Numbered from the stretch's first letter, positions 26,633-36,266 are shown. The stretch is DNA of 64,000 nucleotides from Bacillota bacterium (GCA_023386265.1 JAEWKA010000004.1:310001-374000), one strand, 5' to 3'. Made by a program: numbers and translations. Notes: generated from the letters alone by a model not told the origin.

Positions 26633-27769
26633 TCAGTCCGCGCCCTCAAATACGAAACCGTATTTGTTCGCAATAAACCACGCGCGCTTGATGCGTCCCC
26701 ATGCGGATAGTTTTGCGTTATCGGCAAGCTCTACGCTTTCGGCATAATTGAGCGGATATTCCGCTATTACGGTGTCGTTTTGCTTAACAAAGGCTCTTCC
26801 CACACATTCGCCTGCTTTGATGCCGGCGTAGACGAATTTGGGAAGTTCAAGTGAAAAGCTGATGTTGGCATTTTTCTCCACCAATATTCTGGAGTCCTCC
26901 GCAGCGGAGATACCGACGCTTTCCTTCGCTCCCGAAATAACGGGAAGCTCGCAAATTACCCCCATAGGCAGGATTCTTTTATATTCGTAATTTGAGAACG
27001 CCCAGTCATAAAGCTGCTTGTGGTCGTTCCAATCGTCGGGATCGGAAAGCGTTACGCAGACGAGCCGCAGTCCGTTCCTTTCGGCACATGAAACAAGGCT
27101 TCTGCCCGCCGCAATCGTGTACCCCGTCTTGACACCGAGACAGCCCTCATAGTTCCATAAGAGCTTGTTGTGGTTCATATAGGTCTGTTCTCCGACCGTG
27201 TAGGTCTTTGTGGAAACTATTTTGGCAAACAGCTCGCTTTTCATAGCTTCGCAGGTTATTGTCGCGAGATCCTCCGCAGAGGAATAATGTCCGTCCGCGT
27301 CAAGCCCGTGCGGATTTTTGAAGGATGAATTAGTCAGTCCCATTTCACGGGCCTTTTCATTCATCATCTCCGCAAAGCCTTCAATAGTTCCCCCGCAGTA
27401 GCAGGCCAGAGCCGTCGCCGCGTCGTTGCCCGAAACGAGGAGCATTCCGTAAAGAAGGTCGCGAACTGTGTATAATTCGCCCGCTTTGAGGTACATGGAC
27501 GAGCCCTCTACCCTAGTACACTCGGGAAGAATTTTCACCTGTTCGTCGGGATCGCAGTAATCAAGGACGACGAGCGCAGTCATGATTTTCGTCGTACTCG
27601 CGATGAGCATATGAGAGTCGGCATTCTTGCTGTAAAGAATCTGTCCTGTATCGGCCTGTACCAAAATAACCGCGTTTGCTTTGTTATCCGGCGCGGCATA
27701 GGCCCCCTGCGGTATAAACAAGGTCAAAAAAATAATGGCTGTCAACACACCCGATGTCACTTTTTTCAA
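26633..27769 (-). CDS. dacF: D-alanyl-D-alanine carboxypeptidase (DacF-like, PBP5 type)
   Basis: A 378-residue exported serine peptidase trimming wall or cortex pentapeptides. A signal peptide (about 1-25, ending GAYAAP) is followed by the catalytic triad motifs STTK (SxxK), SGN and KTG (VKTGYT). A beta-rich C-terminal domain follows. The start appears to be TTG at 27769 (L/M-K-K-V); the only RBS-like sequence lies inside a hairpin. The gerW-dacF neighbourhood suggests sporulation expression. Confidence 0.92.
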   Translation of the reverse strand: MKKVTSGVLTAIIFLTLFIPQGAYAAPDNKANAVILVQADTGQILYSKNADSHMLIASTTKIMTALVVLDYCDPDEQVKILPECTRVEGSSMYLKAGELYTVRDLLYGMLLVSGNDAATALACYCGGTIEGFAEMMNEKAREMGLTNSSFKNPHGLDADGHYSSAEDLATITCEAMKSELFAKIVSTKTYTVGEQTYMNHNKLLWNYEGCLGVKTGYTIAAGRSLVSCAERNGLRLVCVTLSDPDDWNDHKQLYDWAFSNYEYKRILPMGVICELPVISGAKESVGISAAEDSRILVEKNANISFSLELPKFVYAGIKAGECVGRAFVKQNDTVIAEYPLNYAESVELADNAKLSAWGRIKRAWFIANKYGFVFEGAD

Positions 27770-27772
27770 TTA

Positions 27773-27811
27773 ATAAGCACCACCCCACAATTTATTGGGC
27801 AGTGCTTATTA
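27773..27811 (-). promoter_or_regulatory. Hairpin covering the dacF ribosome-binding region
   Basis: AATAAGCAC (27803-27811 on the minus strand) pairs with GTGCTTATT (27773-27781), and inner GCCC can pair with GGGG. The hairpin ends three bases before the TTG start and holds the only RBS-like GGGGTGG. It has no T-run, so it is more likely a translation-control hairpin than a terminator, though either is possible. Confidence 0.45.
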
Positions 27812-27854
27812 TTGACGGGAGGCGGAATTATTATACAGACTTGGGCAGATGTGC

Positions 27855-28229
27855 CTAGTCCTTCTTGTATTTGTCAATCACTTGCTGGGCCTTGTCAATG
27901 ATTTCCGGTATAAGCTCGACCAGTCTGTCGACTGTCGTATTGGCTGGAGCTGAAATGTTCAGCATCTTAACAACACCGTCACTAATTGTAAGGAAACCAA
28001 CGGGCTCAATCTTGACGCCGGCGCCGTTTGCGCCGCCGAAACCGCCTCTGTCCTTATAGGGCATATCGCTTCCGCCGCTGCCGAAACCAAAGGTTACCTT
28101 CGAAACCGGTATGAGCGTCGTTCCGTCCGGAGTTATTATAGGTTGACCGACTATGGTGTTAACGTCCACCATTTGTTTAATCTTGCTTAATGTAACCTCC
28201 GTGAGGTCGCCGATAGGATGCCTGTCCAT
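27855..28229 (-). CDS. gerW: GerW (YtfJ) family sporulation protein
   Basis: A 124-residue protein opening MDRHPIGDLTEVTLSKIKQM, with GQPIITPDGTTLIPVSKV and a Gly-rich centre, typical of GerW/YtfJ, needed for normal spore germination in Bacillus. It lies four bases after the DUF2953 gene; the pair matches ytfI-ytfJ of Bacillus. Confidence 0.95.
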   Translation of the reverse strand: MDRHPIGDLTEVTLSKIKQMVDVNTIVGQPIITPDGTTLIPVSKVTFGFGSGGSDMPYKDRGGFGGANGAGVKIEPVGFLTISDGVVKMLNISAPANTTVDRLVELIPEIIDKAQQVIDKYKKD

Positions 28230-28233
28230 AATG

Positions 28234-28836
28234 TCATTCCTTTCTTATACGGTCTTCTTTTTTGTCCTTGTATTTGATTTTTAGGTAGTCTATTCCAATA
28301 GCTATTGCAACATAAAACAATTCCCAAACCTGTGTTGTCAGAGTTATCCAGCAGTCAAACACAGGTCTGTCGCTAAGGAAGTCAACGGAAGTGCCGATGT
28401 CACGCTCGCTGATGTCAAAAGCGCTCTCAAAAAGCGGCATGATTGCGCCCAGTGCAGAGGAGGAATATCCAAAGCCCATAGCGGTATTAAACGGATCATC
28501 CGTCGCGAAGGTGTAGCGGATACGCAGATAATCCACATGGAGTCTTCGACGAATACGCGCCAAAACCTTGAGAGTCCTTACCAAGCGGAAAAGCTCCTTT
28601 TTATCCAAAGGCACTTTTTTTTGCTCTGTATCTCCTTGACGCTGTTTCTTTTTTACGGGTTTTTTCTTTGGGGCTCTCGGTTTTCGGTTCTTGAGCTTTC
28701 CGGGATAAAGGCGGATGTTAACAAAACCTAGCCTAATTCCGAACACAAGCTTTTCGCCGCTATATCCGCAGTCAACCCCAAGAGGGATAAGCAGAAGAAC
28801 TGTGAGAATCAAAATCACTATGACGAACGCTTTCAA
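28234..28836 (-). CDS. DUF2953 membrane protein (YtfI-like)
   Basis: A 200-residue protein with an N-terminal membrane helix (about 2-20), a highly basic Lys/Arg-rich stretch (about 48-75) and a conserved domain with DDPFNTAMGFGYSS, the DUF2953 pattern. It is the usual neighbour of gerW. Function unknown; a sporulation link is inferred from context. Confidence 0.88.
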   Translation of the reverse strand: MKAFVIVILILTVLLLIPLGVDCGYSGEKLVFGIRLGFVNIRLYPGKLKNRKPRAPKKKPVKKKQRQGDTEQKKVPLDKKELFRLVRTLKVLARIRRRLHVDYLRIRYTFATDDPFNTAMGFGYSSSALGAIMPLFESAFDISERDIGTSVDFLSDRPVFDCWITLTTQVWELFYVAIAIGIDYLKIKYKDKKEDRIRKE

Positions 28837-28862
28837 GGCATCACTTCTTTCGGCCTTTTTTC

Positions 28863-29459
28863 TCAGATCTCAATTTTGAGCTGCCTGTCATCATCGGCTT
28901 TGAGTGATTCAATTACCTGGCTGAGCTTTGCTATACCGTCATCACTGCTCATATCGGGAAGTTTTGGCAGCTCTGTCAAGGTTGTTATACCCAAAGTGCG
29001 CAAAAATAGTTCGCTCGTTTTATAAATCGAGGGCCTTCCCGCAACGTCCAGTCTTCCGCAGACCTCGATAAGCCCTCTCTCAAGGAGAATGCCCATTGTA
29101 TAAGAGCTGTCCACGCCTCGAACCTGATCAACATAGGCTCTTGTAACCGGCTGGAAATACGCACATATTGCGAGCACCTCAAGCGCTGGCTGGCTGAGCC
29201 TGGGTGGTTTTCTGCGTTCCAGCGCAAAGGTGATGCTTTGCGCATATTCAGGCGCCGAGCACAGCTGCAGGGCATTGTCCATGCGCACTAGGCGGATACC
29301 CCGTTGCTGAAAACTGTATTCGTCGGAAAGCTCCTTTGCGGCCTTGAGTATTTCTTCTTTATCTGCTCCCAAAACGAGTGCAATACGATCGGCCGGCACC
29401 GGCTCCCCTGATGCAAAAAGTATCGCCTCAATTGTCGACTTTATTTCACGATCGTCCAT
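28863..29459 (-). CDS. scpB: Segregation and condensation protein ScpB
   Basis: A 198-residue winged-helix protein of the SMC-ScpAB condensin. IEAILFASGEPV, SQPALEVLAICAYFQPVTR and GRPSIYKTSELFLRTLGI are diagnostic. It lies 15 bases after scpA. Confidence 0.97.
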   Translation of the reverse strand: MDDREIKSTIEAILFASGEPVPADRIALVLGADKEEILKAAKELSDEYSFQQRGIRLVRMDNALQLCSAPEYAQSITFALERRKPPRLSQPALEVLAICAYFQPVTRAYVDQVRGVDSSYTMGILLERGLIEVCGRLDVAGRPSIYKTSELFLRTLGITTLTELPKLPDMSSDDGIAKLSQVIESLKADDDRQLKIEI

Positions 29460-29474
29460 TCGTTTATTTCTTTC

Positions 29475-30263
29475 CTAATCGGAGACAAGCTCCGGTATTT
29501 CATCGGGGACCTCTCCGCAAAGTGAGACAGTCAGTTCCCCGTCGCATTCCTTTAGCTCAAGGCTTCCCATGCTGCAAAGCTCCAGCACGGAGATGAAGGT
29601 CGCAATGACCTCCGAGCGGGTTCTGCTAAGAAGATAGAGTTCCCGCAAGGTGTGCGCTCTTCCGCTACGGAGCAGCGTAATGAGCTGCTCGCATTTTTCG
29701 CGAACACCGAAGATGATGCGCTTCGGAACAAGTATGTTGTTATGTTCGGGATCGCGGCTTAAATCTCCTCGCGCGACGATGGACAGCAGAGACATCAAAA
29801 GCTCCTGCGGCTCATGGCTGTATCTGTACGTTTTGTCGCCAATCTCTTTAAGCGGCTCAGGTATTTTCGAGAACATAAGTGTCCCCTGCTCAGCCGCCTT
29901 GGCGAGCTCGGGCGTAATTGCCTTGATACTTGTGTAGGCTTCTTTGCATTTTAACTGTTCGAGAGAGGAAATGAGCTCCTCAAGTTCGGAAACTTCCTCG
30001 TCCCCTACAAGCAGTGTCTTCGTCTTGAGGAAGACAAGGTACGAGGCCATTTGAACAAATTCGCTGGCGACATCGAGATCCATCTCCTGCATCTTCGAGA
30101 TGTAGTCAATATACTGCTCGAGTATAACCGATATCTTTAAATCGCGTATTTCAATTTTGTTTTTTGAAAGAAGCATCAAAATCAGATTGAGCGGACCAGA
30201 AAAGTCCTGCATTTCGTCCCTACTTTTGACGATTCCCTCCAGATAATAAGTGGGATTCTCCAT
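29475..30263 (-). CDS. scpA: Segregation and condensation protein ScpA
   Basis: A 262-residue kleisin linking SMC heads. The N-terminal YYLEGIVKSRDEMQDFSGPLN-like region followed by LLSKNKIEIRDLKISVI and SEFVQMASYLVFLKTKTLL is typical, and the winged-helix C-terminus is present. It pairs with scpB in the standard order. Confidence 0.95.
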   Translation of the reverse strand: MENPTYYLEGIVKSRDEMQDFSGPLNLILMLLSKNKIEIRDLKISVILEQYIDYISKMQEMDLDVASEFVQMASYLVFLKTKTLLVGDEEVSELEELISSLEQLKCKEAYTSIKAITPELAKAAEQGTLMFSKIPEPLKEIGDKTYRYSHEPQELLMSLLSIVARGDLSRDPEHNNILVPKRIIFGVREKCEQLITLLRSGRAHTLRELYLLSRTRSEVIATFISVLELCSMGSLELKECDGELTVSLCGEVPDEIPELVSD

Positions 30264-30315
30264 ATTGTTCCTCTCGACGCGGGTATGTGTGCGAACATTT
30301 TATGACAAAATCAAT

Positions 30316-30993
30316 CTATAACGCAGGAGCCCCTGTCAAGCGAGCAAAGAAATAGAGCCCGTTAAAGACCCAGCTTGCGCCAGTTGTGAGAAAAGACGTA
30401 AGCGTGCCTGTGAGCACTATCACCATTAGGATTATCATCCCATAGCGTTCATAATACATGAGCTTGAAGTACTGATCATCCGGCAGAAGCGCAAACAGCA
30501 CCTTAGACCCATCGAGCGGCGGGAGTGGAATTATATTGAAAACAGCTAGCGCGCAGCTAAGATAAGCGGTCCTAAGAAGCATGTCAAGTACAACAATTCC
30601 CGCCGAACCAGCTTTTACCAAAGGCATAAAAACAAGGCCTGAAATGAATAGAAATACTATTGCAAGAATTATGTTGGAAACAGGTCCCGCAAGCGCGGTA
30701 ATCGCCATGCCGGACTTGGGTTTTTTGAAGTTATTCATATTCACCGGCACAGGCTTTGCCCAGCCGAAGCCGACAATTGCCATCATTGCTAGACCGAGGA
30801 TATCAATGTGCTTTATCGGGTTCAATGTAAGACGCCCTGCATCCTTTGCCGTGTTGTCCCCAAGCCTATGTGCAACAAGTCCATGGCAAAGCTCATGGAA
30901 GGTAATGCAGATGAGGGCGGGTATAACGGAGATGAGGATATCGGTCAGCTTGGACCAGTCGAGGCCCGACCAAATCGTACTTGCAGTATTTAT
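30316..30993 (-). CDS. Site-2 protease family (M50) membrane metalloprotease
   Basis: A multi-pass membrane protease with the zinc motif HELCH near the N-terminus, AGPVSNIILA and a third-ligand region PLPPLDGSK. Substrate unknown; such proteins often act in regulated intramembrane proteolysis. No ATG, GTG or TTG with a RBS opens the frame. A good promoter (31026-31054) and GGAGG (31001-31005) point to a rare ATA (30993) or ATT (30996) start, giving 226 residues. A TTG at 31077 would lengthen it by 28 codons but lies upstream of the predicted transcript start and lacks a RBS. Confidence 0.75.
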   Translation of the reverse strand: MNTASTIWSGLDWSKLTDILISVIPALICITFHELCHGLVAHRLGDNTAKDAGRLTLNPIKHIDILGLAMMAIVGFGWAKPVPVNMNNFKKPKSGMAITALAGPVSNIILAIVFLFISGLVFMPLVKAGSAGIVVLDMLLRTAYLSCALAVFNIIPLPPLDGSKVLFALLPDDQYFKLMYYERYGMIILMVIVLTGTLTSFLTTGASWVFNGLYFFARLTGAPAL

Positions 30994-31025
30994 AATTATC
31001 CCTCCATAAGGGCTGACATAAGTAG

Positions 31026-31054
31026 TTGAGCTATTATACCAATTTTCTTTGGAA
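31026..31054 (-). promoter_or_regulatory. Candidate promoter of the M50 protease gene
   Basis: On the minus strand, TTGTTT, 17-base spacer, perfect TATAAT near 31030, reading toward GGAGG at 31001-31005. Position is within a few bases. It implies the transcript begins after 31077, so a start there would be lost. Confidence 0.45.
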
Positions 31055-31126
31055 AAAACAAGTGTGGGACAGAACAATCACTCAAACGGCTTTTCGCCCT
31101 ATGGGAGTGTTCCGCCCCGTCACAGT

Positions 31127-31711
31127 TCACTTAACGAATTTCATAATTACGCTCAATAACTCGGAGTTTCCCGTACCCTTTTCTGCGGAAAAAAGGATGA
31201 TGCGGTCTTCCTCCGGAAGTTCGAGCGTTTCTCGGATTATTTTCACGTTCGGTTCCATTTCGCTCTTTTTGAGCTTGTCGCACTTGTTTGCAATAACAAC
31301 AAACGGACAGCCTGAGGAGATGAACCAGTTTGCCATTATCACATCGTCCGCCGTTGGCTTGTGACGAGAGTCAACAATCATAACCCCGAGGGTGATGAGT
31401 CCTTCTCTTGCGAAGAATTCCTCCATCAGCTTGCCCCAGCGTTCTTTCTCCGACTTTGCCACCTTCGCAAAGCCGTAACCCGGTAGATCAACGAAATACA
31501 CTTTGCGATCTATCAGAAAATAGTTGACGTGGACGGTTTTTCCGGGAGAAGCTCCGACTCTGGCAAAATTATTTCTGTTCAGAAGCCTATTGATGACAGA
31601 GGATTTTCCGACGTTGGACTTGCCGGCAAAAACAATCGTCGGTTGACTGCCGGAAATAAAATCTTTCGGGCTTGCGGCAGATTTGATGAATTCGGCGTTG
31701 TTCAGATTCAT
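31127..31711 (-). CDS. engB: Ribosome biogenesis GTPase EngB (YsxC)
   Basis: A 194-residue GTPase for 50S assembly. P-loop GKSNVGKSS, G3 VDLPGYGFAKV and G4 NKCDK are all visible. It lies 32 bases after lon, as in many Firmicutes. Confidence 0.97.
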   Translation of the reverse strand: MNLNNAEFIKSAASPKDFISGSQPTIVFAGKSNVGKSSVINRLLNRNNFARVGASPGKTVHVNYFLIDRKVYFVDLPGYGFAKVAKSEKERWGKLMEEFFAREGLITLGVMIVDSRHKPTADDVIMANWFISSGCPFVVIANKCDKLKKSEMEPNVKIIRETLELPEEDRIILFSAEKGTGNSELLSVIMKFVK

Positions 31712-31743
31712 TTAATACGCTCCCCTGCGCGTGAGCGCATTAA

Positions 31744-34179
31744 TCATTGTCTCAGGTTCGAGGACAGAACCGGCTTTGAAGTATCGATAAACGGTACTTC
31801 AACGTCGCAGCTGGCTGTATTGTTCTGGACGGTAAACTCGATTTTCCGGTTGAGCGCAACGTCGAGCACCTTGTCAACATGGTCTGTTGCAACAAAATTC
31901 AGCGCCACACGGACAGTCTGATCAATCTCCTCAAGGTCCTTTTCGTTGTCAGCCGGAATGATAACCGTTTTTATGCCCGAGCGCATTGCCGCCATAGTTT
32001 TTTCGCGCAGTCCGCCGATTGGCATGACCCTGCCGCGCAAAGAAATTTCACCCGTCATCGCGACGTCGCGGCGTACGGGGTTTCCTGTTAACGCGGAAAT
32101 GACCGCAATGCAGATCGTAATACCCGCGGACGGACCATCCTTCGGTATCGCGCCCTCGGGGAAATGGATGTGGATATCCTTCGTCTTGTAAAAATCGTGC
32201 TGTATTCCAAGCACTTCGGTGCGGCTGCGGATATAAGATACAGCGGCCTTAGCCGATTCCTTCATAACGTCTCCGAGGTTGCCGGTCAATTCGAGATTGC
32301 CGGTACCATCAAGGACTGTGGCTTCAACGTCGAGCACCGTACCGCCTGCGCTGGTCCATGCTAAGCCGCGTACCAGACCGATTTCATCAGCCGGAGCAAG
32401 AACGTCAGGTTTGAATTTTGCGGGGCCGAGAAGGTTTTCAAGCATACCTGCTGTAAGCCTCAGGGATTTACATTCTCCTGCAGCTATCTTTCTTGCCGTT
32501 CTGCGGCAGACGGACGCAAGCTCTCGCTCCAGATTGCGGACGCCGGATTCCCTTGTAAAAAGGGTTATCAGCTCTCTGATTGCATCGTCGCTCAATTTGA
32601 GCTGACTTGCCGAAAGCCCGTGCTTTTTGCGCTGCTTCGGGATAAGGTGCTGCTTTGCAATCTCAAGCTTTTCTTCGTCCGTATAGCTCGAAAGCTCGAT
32701 GACTTCCATTCTGTCCAGAAGCGCTCTAGGAATCGATTCGGTGGTATTCGCAGTCGTTATAAACAGGGTGTTCGAAAGATCGAACGGAATCTCAATAAAG
32801 TGATCGCGGAAGCTGTGGTTCTGCGCAAAATCGAGTGCCTCCAATAGCGCCGCGGCGGGGTCGCCGCGATAATCGCTCGAGAGCTTATCAATTTCGTCGA
32901 GAAGCATGAGCGGATTTGATGATTTTGCCTGCTCAAGCCCCGCAATTATTCTTCCGGGCATCGCGCCGACATAGGTCTTGCGGTGTCCGCGAATCTCGGC
33001 CTCGTCGTGCACTCCACCCAGAGATATGCGCGTAAATTTGCGGTTTGTCGCTCTTGCGATGCTTGTGGCGATGCTCGTTTTTCCGGTTCCCGGAGGCCCG
33101 ACAAGACACAATACAGAGCCCTTGAGCTCCGGCGCAAGCTGCTTAACCGCAAGATATTCAATTATGCGATCCTTGACCTTTTCAAGTCCGAAATGATCGT
33201 CGTCCAGTATCTTGCGCGCCTTGACGATATCGACGGTTTCTCTTGTCCTTGTGTTCCACGGAAGCTCAAGGATGATGTCTAGATAATTTCTTATAACTGC
33301 GCTTTCGGAGGAGCCCATAGGCTGTTTTGACAGGCGCGAAACCTCTCTCATCAGCTTTTCGGTTATATCGTCCGAGAGCTTCAAAGAATATATTTTTTTT
33401 CGGTATTCCTGAAGATCCTCATAGGCTTCGTCATATTCGCCGAGCTCAGCCTGTATGACCTTCATCTGCTCGCGAAGGAAAAAGTCCTTCTGAGATTTTG
33501 TCATCTGCTCATGCGTACGCTCGCTCAAATCCTGCTCAATAGACAAAACCGCAATTTCACGCGCAAGAAAACGGTTCAGAAGCTGGACTCTGTGCAGAGG
33601 ATGCACTTCCTCTAGAAGGGCCTGCTTTTTCTCCGGCTTCATATAAATATTTTGAGCGATGAAGTCCGCAACATAGCCGGGCTTATCGGAATCCGCAATC
33701 TTCGCAAGAAGCTCGGGCGGCAACGCGCCGAAAAGGTGCGCATACTCGTCGAAAAGATTAAGGCACTGCCTGATAACCGCTTCGGCCTTTGCGGAGGAAT
33801 ACTTTGCGTCGCTATCCTCAACGATCTCAACATCTGCGTAATAGAATTCGTTCTTTTCCTCGAAACGAAGCATTCTAGCTCTCTTGAAGCCTTCGACAAG
33901 GACGCGGACTCCGTCCGTTCCGGGAATGCGGAGGAGCTGCTTTACGCGGCAAATCGTGCCAATCGCATATAAATCGCTCTCAATAGGCACATCCTTGGAA
34001 ATATCCCGCTGTGCGACAACGAATATCATGCGGTCAGCTTCCAGAGCGGAATTGAGGGCAGCAACAGACTTCGAGCGAATAACGTCGAAGTTTATCAGCA
34101 TTCCGGGGAAAACCGAAAGCCCTCGCATAGGCAGCAAGGGATATCCTTTGTCGTGAGTGAAATCATTTTTTTCTTTCAT
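31744..34179 (-). CDS. lon: ATP-dependent protease Lon (LonA)
   Basis: An 811-residue cytosolic protease: N-terminal LON substrate domain (about 1-215), AAA+ domain with Walker A GPPGTGKTS and Walker B LLDEIDK, and C-terminal serine protease domain with the catalytic Ser in PKDGPSAG and a Lys about 43 residues later. It degrades misfolded and regulatory proteins. It lies between clpX and engB. Confidence 0.97.
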   Translation of the reverse strand: MKEKNDFTHDKGYPLLPMRGLSVFPGMLINFDVIRSKSVAALNSALEADRMIFVVAQRDISKDVPIESDLYAIGTICRVKQLLRIPGTDGVRVLVEGFKRARMLRFEEKNEFYYADVEIVEDSDAKYSSAKAEAVIRQCLNLFDEYAHLFGALPPELLAKIADSDKPGYVADFIAQNIYMKPEKKQALLEEVHPLHRVQLLNRFLAREIAVLSIEQDLSERTHEQMTKSQKDFFLREQMKVIQAELGEYDEAYEDLQEYRKKIYSLKLSDDITEKLMREVSRLSKQPMGSSESAVIRNYLDIILELPWNTRTRETVDIVKARKILDDDHFGLEKVKDRIIEYLAVKQLAPELKGSVLCLVGPPGTGKTSIATSIARATNRKFTRISLGGVHDEAEIRGHRKTYVGAMPGRIIAGLEQAKSSNPLMLLDEIDKLSSDYRGDPAAALLEALDFAQNHSFRDHFIEIPFDLSNTLFITTANTTESIPRALLDRMEVIELSSYTDEEKLEIAKQHLIPKQRKKHGLSASQLKLSDDAIRELITLFTRESGVRNLERELASVCRRTARKIAAGECKSLRLTAGMLENLLGPAKFKPDVLAPADEIGLVRGLAWTSAGGTVLDVEATVLDGTGNLELTGNLGDVMKESAKAAVSYIRSRTEVLGIQHDFYKTKDIHIHFPEGAIPKDGPSAGITICIAVISALTGNPVRRDVAMTGEISLRGRVMPIGGLREKTMAAMRSGIKTVIIPADNEKDLEEIDQTVRVALNFVATDHVDKVLDVALNRKIEFTVQNNTASCDVEVPFIDTSKPVLSSNLRQ

Positions 34180-34202
34180 GGTTTTCTCCTTTCGAGGGAC
34201 TG

Positions 34203-34228
34203 AAAAAGCCGCAATATTGCGGCTTTTT
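34203..34228 (-). terminator. Terminator between clpX and lon
   Basis: A 26-base perfect palindrome (AAAAAGCCGCAAT and its complement) flanked by A-run and T-run on either strand, 20 bases after the clpX stop. Its short loop suits an intrinsic terminator in both directions. Confidence 0.75.
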
Positions 34229-34248
34229 ACTAAATGTGTTGATAACTA

Positions 34249-35529
34249 TCAGGTTTGTGAAGAAGCCTTTTTCCGGATTACCATGGGCGAAAGACCGTTT
34301 TTAACGCAGTCCGCCGTAACGACGACCTTGCTGATTGTCGGGTCGGAAGGCACGTCGTACATAATCTCCGTCATAAGGTTTTCCATGACGCTGCGCAGGC
34401 CGCGCGCGCCGATCTCCATCTTAAGCGCCTTATCGGCAATGGCTTCCAATGCATCTTCCTCGAACACGAGCTCAACATCGTCGTAGTTCAGCAGGGCCAT
34501 ATACTGGCGTGTCAGAGCGTTCTTGGGTTCTCTGAGGATACGGATGAGATCCTCGCGCTTGAGCGAGTTGAGCGGAACGATGACCGGCAGACGGCCTATA
34601 AGCTCGGGGATTATGCCGAACTTCAAAAGGTCGTGTGACTGAACGTCCTGCATGATTGCGCCAGTGTCGCGCTCCGTCTTGCTCTTAATTTCGGCTCCAA
34701 AGCCTATGCTTTTTCTGTCAAGCCTGTTTTCTATAAACTTTTCAATACCGTCAAATGCGCCGCCGCAAATGAACAGTATCTTGGTTGTATCGACTTTGAT
34801 GAACTCCTGATGAGGATGCTTTCTTCCGCCTTGCGGAGGAACATTTGCAATCGTGCCCTCGAGTATTTTTAGAAGCGCCTGCTGGACACCCTCGCCCGAT
34901 ACGTCGCGTGTAATGGAAGTATTCTCGCTCTTACGCGAAATTTTATCCATCTCATCGATGTAGATAATTCCGTGCTCGGCTTTTTCAACGTCGAAATCTG
35001 CGGCCTGCAGAAGCCTAAGCAGGATGTTCTCGACATCCTCGCCCACATAGCCCGCTTCGGTCAGTGTCGTTGCGTCGGCAATTGCGAACGGAACATCAAG
35101 GACTCTGGCAAGCGTCTGCGCAAAAAGCGTTTTGCCGCTACCGGTGGGTCCTATCAATAATATGTTGCTCTTCTGAAGATCAACGTCGCCGTTATCTCCG
35201 TAAAGAACTCTCTTGTAATGGTTATAGACAGCTACTGCCAGTGCGACCTTCGCCCTGTCCTGCCCGATGATATAATCGTCCAGCACTTTTTTGATGTCTG
35301 CAGGGCGGGGAAGATTCGAGCCTTTCAGCCCAAAGCTGTTAACCGTGCCCGAACTTGCGGAAAATGTGCCGTTTTTGGAGCTGTAGCCCTCATCGATTAT
35401 ACTCATGCACAGGCGTACGCACTCGTCGCAGATATAGGAGCCGTTGCCGGCAATCATTCTCTCGACAAGAGACTGGGGCTTGCCGCAGAAACTGCAGCGT
35501 ATATTCTTGCTATCTTCAAATTTAGACAT
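34249..35529 (-). CDS. clpX: ClpX ATPase, substrate-binding unfoldase of ClpXP
   Basis: A 426-residue AAA+ unfoldase. The N-terminal zinc domain has CSFCGKP and CDEC; Walker A is GPTGSGKT and Walker B YIDEMDK, followed by GEGVQQALL and a sensor region. It partners with ClpP encoded 36 bases upstream. Confidence 0.98.
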   Translation of the reverse strand: MSKFEDSKNIRCSFCGKPQSLVERMIAGNGSYICDECVRLCMSIIDEGYSSKNGTFSASSGTVNSFGLKGSNLPRPADIKKVLDDYIIGQDRAKVALAVAVYNHYKRVLYGDNGDVDLQKSNILLIGPTGSGKTLFAQTLARVLDVPFAIADATTLTEAGYVGEDVENILLRLLQAADFDVEKAEHGIIYIDEMDKISRKSENTSITRDVSGEGVQQALLKILEGTIANVPPQGGRKHPHQEFIKVDTTKILFICGGAFDGIEKFIENRLDRKSIGFGAEIKSKTERDTGAIMQDVQSHDLLKFGIIPELIGRLPVIVPLNSLKREDLIRILREPKNALTRQYMALLNYDDVELVFEEDALEAIADKALKMEIGARGLRSVMENLMTEIMYDVPSDPTISKVVVTADCVKNGLSPMVIRKKASSQT

Positions 35530-35565
35530 ATATACCCCGTTTAATAAAAATGCTTATGGAAACAC

Positions 35566-36147
35566 TCAGCGATTGTAAAGAATCTTATCTATCAGTCCGT
35601 ATTCCTTCGCTTCTTCTGCGGTCATAAAATTGTCGCGCTCGGTGTCCGCAGTTATGACTTCAATGGGCTTTCCGGTCTTTTCCGCAAGAATCTGGTTCAT
35701 GCGCTTCTTTATGGTTTCCAGACGCTTGAGGTGAATTGCCATGTCGGTGATTTGTCCCTGAGTGCCGGCAGACGGCTGATGAATCATAATTTCGGCATTA
35801 GGCAGGGCAAACCTCTTGCCCTTCGTGCCAGCGGCTAGCAGGAACGCTCCCATCGATGCGCCGAGACCTATGCAAATTGTTGAAACATCGCACTTGATAT
35901 ACTGCATTGTATCGTAAATTGCCATACCAGAGGTGATGCTTCCGCCGGGGCTGTTGATATAGAACTGTATGTCCTTATCGGGGTCCTGTGCTTCGAGGAA
36001 AAGAAGCTGGGCAACGATGAGGCTTGCAGTTGTGTCGTTTACTTCTTCGGAGAGCATGACGATACGGTCGTTGAGAAGTCTAGAAAAAATATCATAGGAA
36101 CGTTCTCCGCGAGAGGTCTGCTCAATAACATATGGTACTAAACTCAT
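35566..36147 (-). CDS. clpP: ClpP protease subunit
   Basis: A 193-residue serine protease with the triad S98 (GLGASMGAF), H123 (MIHQPS) and about D172. I start at the ATG at 36147 (MSLVPYVIEQ), with AAGGAGAA nine bases upstream, not at the earlier in-frame start. It is followed by clpX and preceded by tig. Confidence 0.97.
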   Translation of the reverse strand: MSLVPYVIEQTSRGERSYDIFSRLLNDRIVMLSEEVNDTTASLIVAQLLFLEAQDPDKDIQFYINSPGGSITSGMAIYDTMQYIKCDVSTICIGLGASMGAFLLAAGTKGKRFALPNAEIMIHQPSAGTQGQITDMAIHLKRLETIKKRMNQILAEKTGKPIEVITADTERDNFMTAEEAKEYGLIDKILYNR

Positions 36148-36266
36148 GATGATTCTCCTTTCATGATAAAACAATCTAAAAGAAGATACCCACTATGATT
36201 GGTAAATATTCCTACGCCCTGCGAAGGAAGCTCTGCCCTTTCCGACTCTGCTGAAAAATAATGCTA

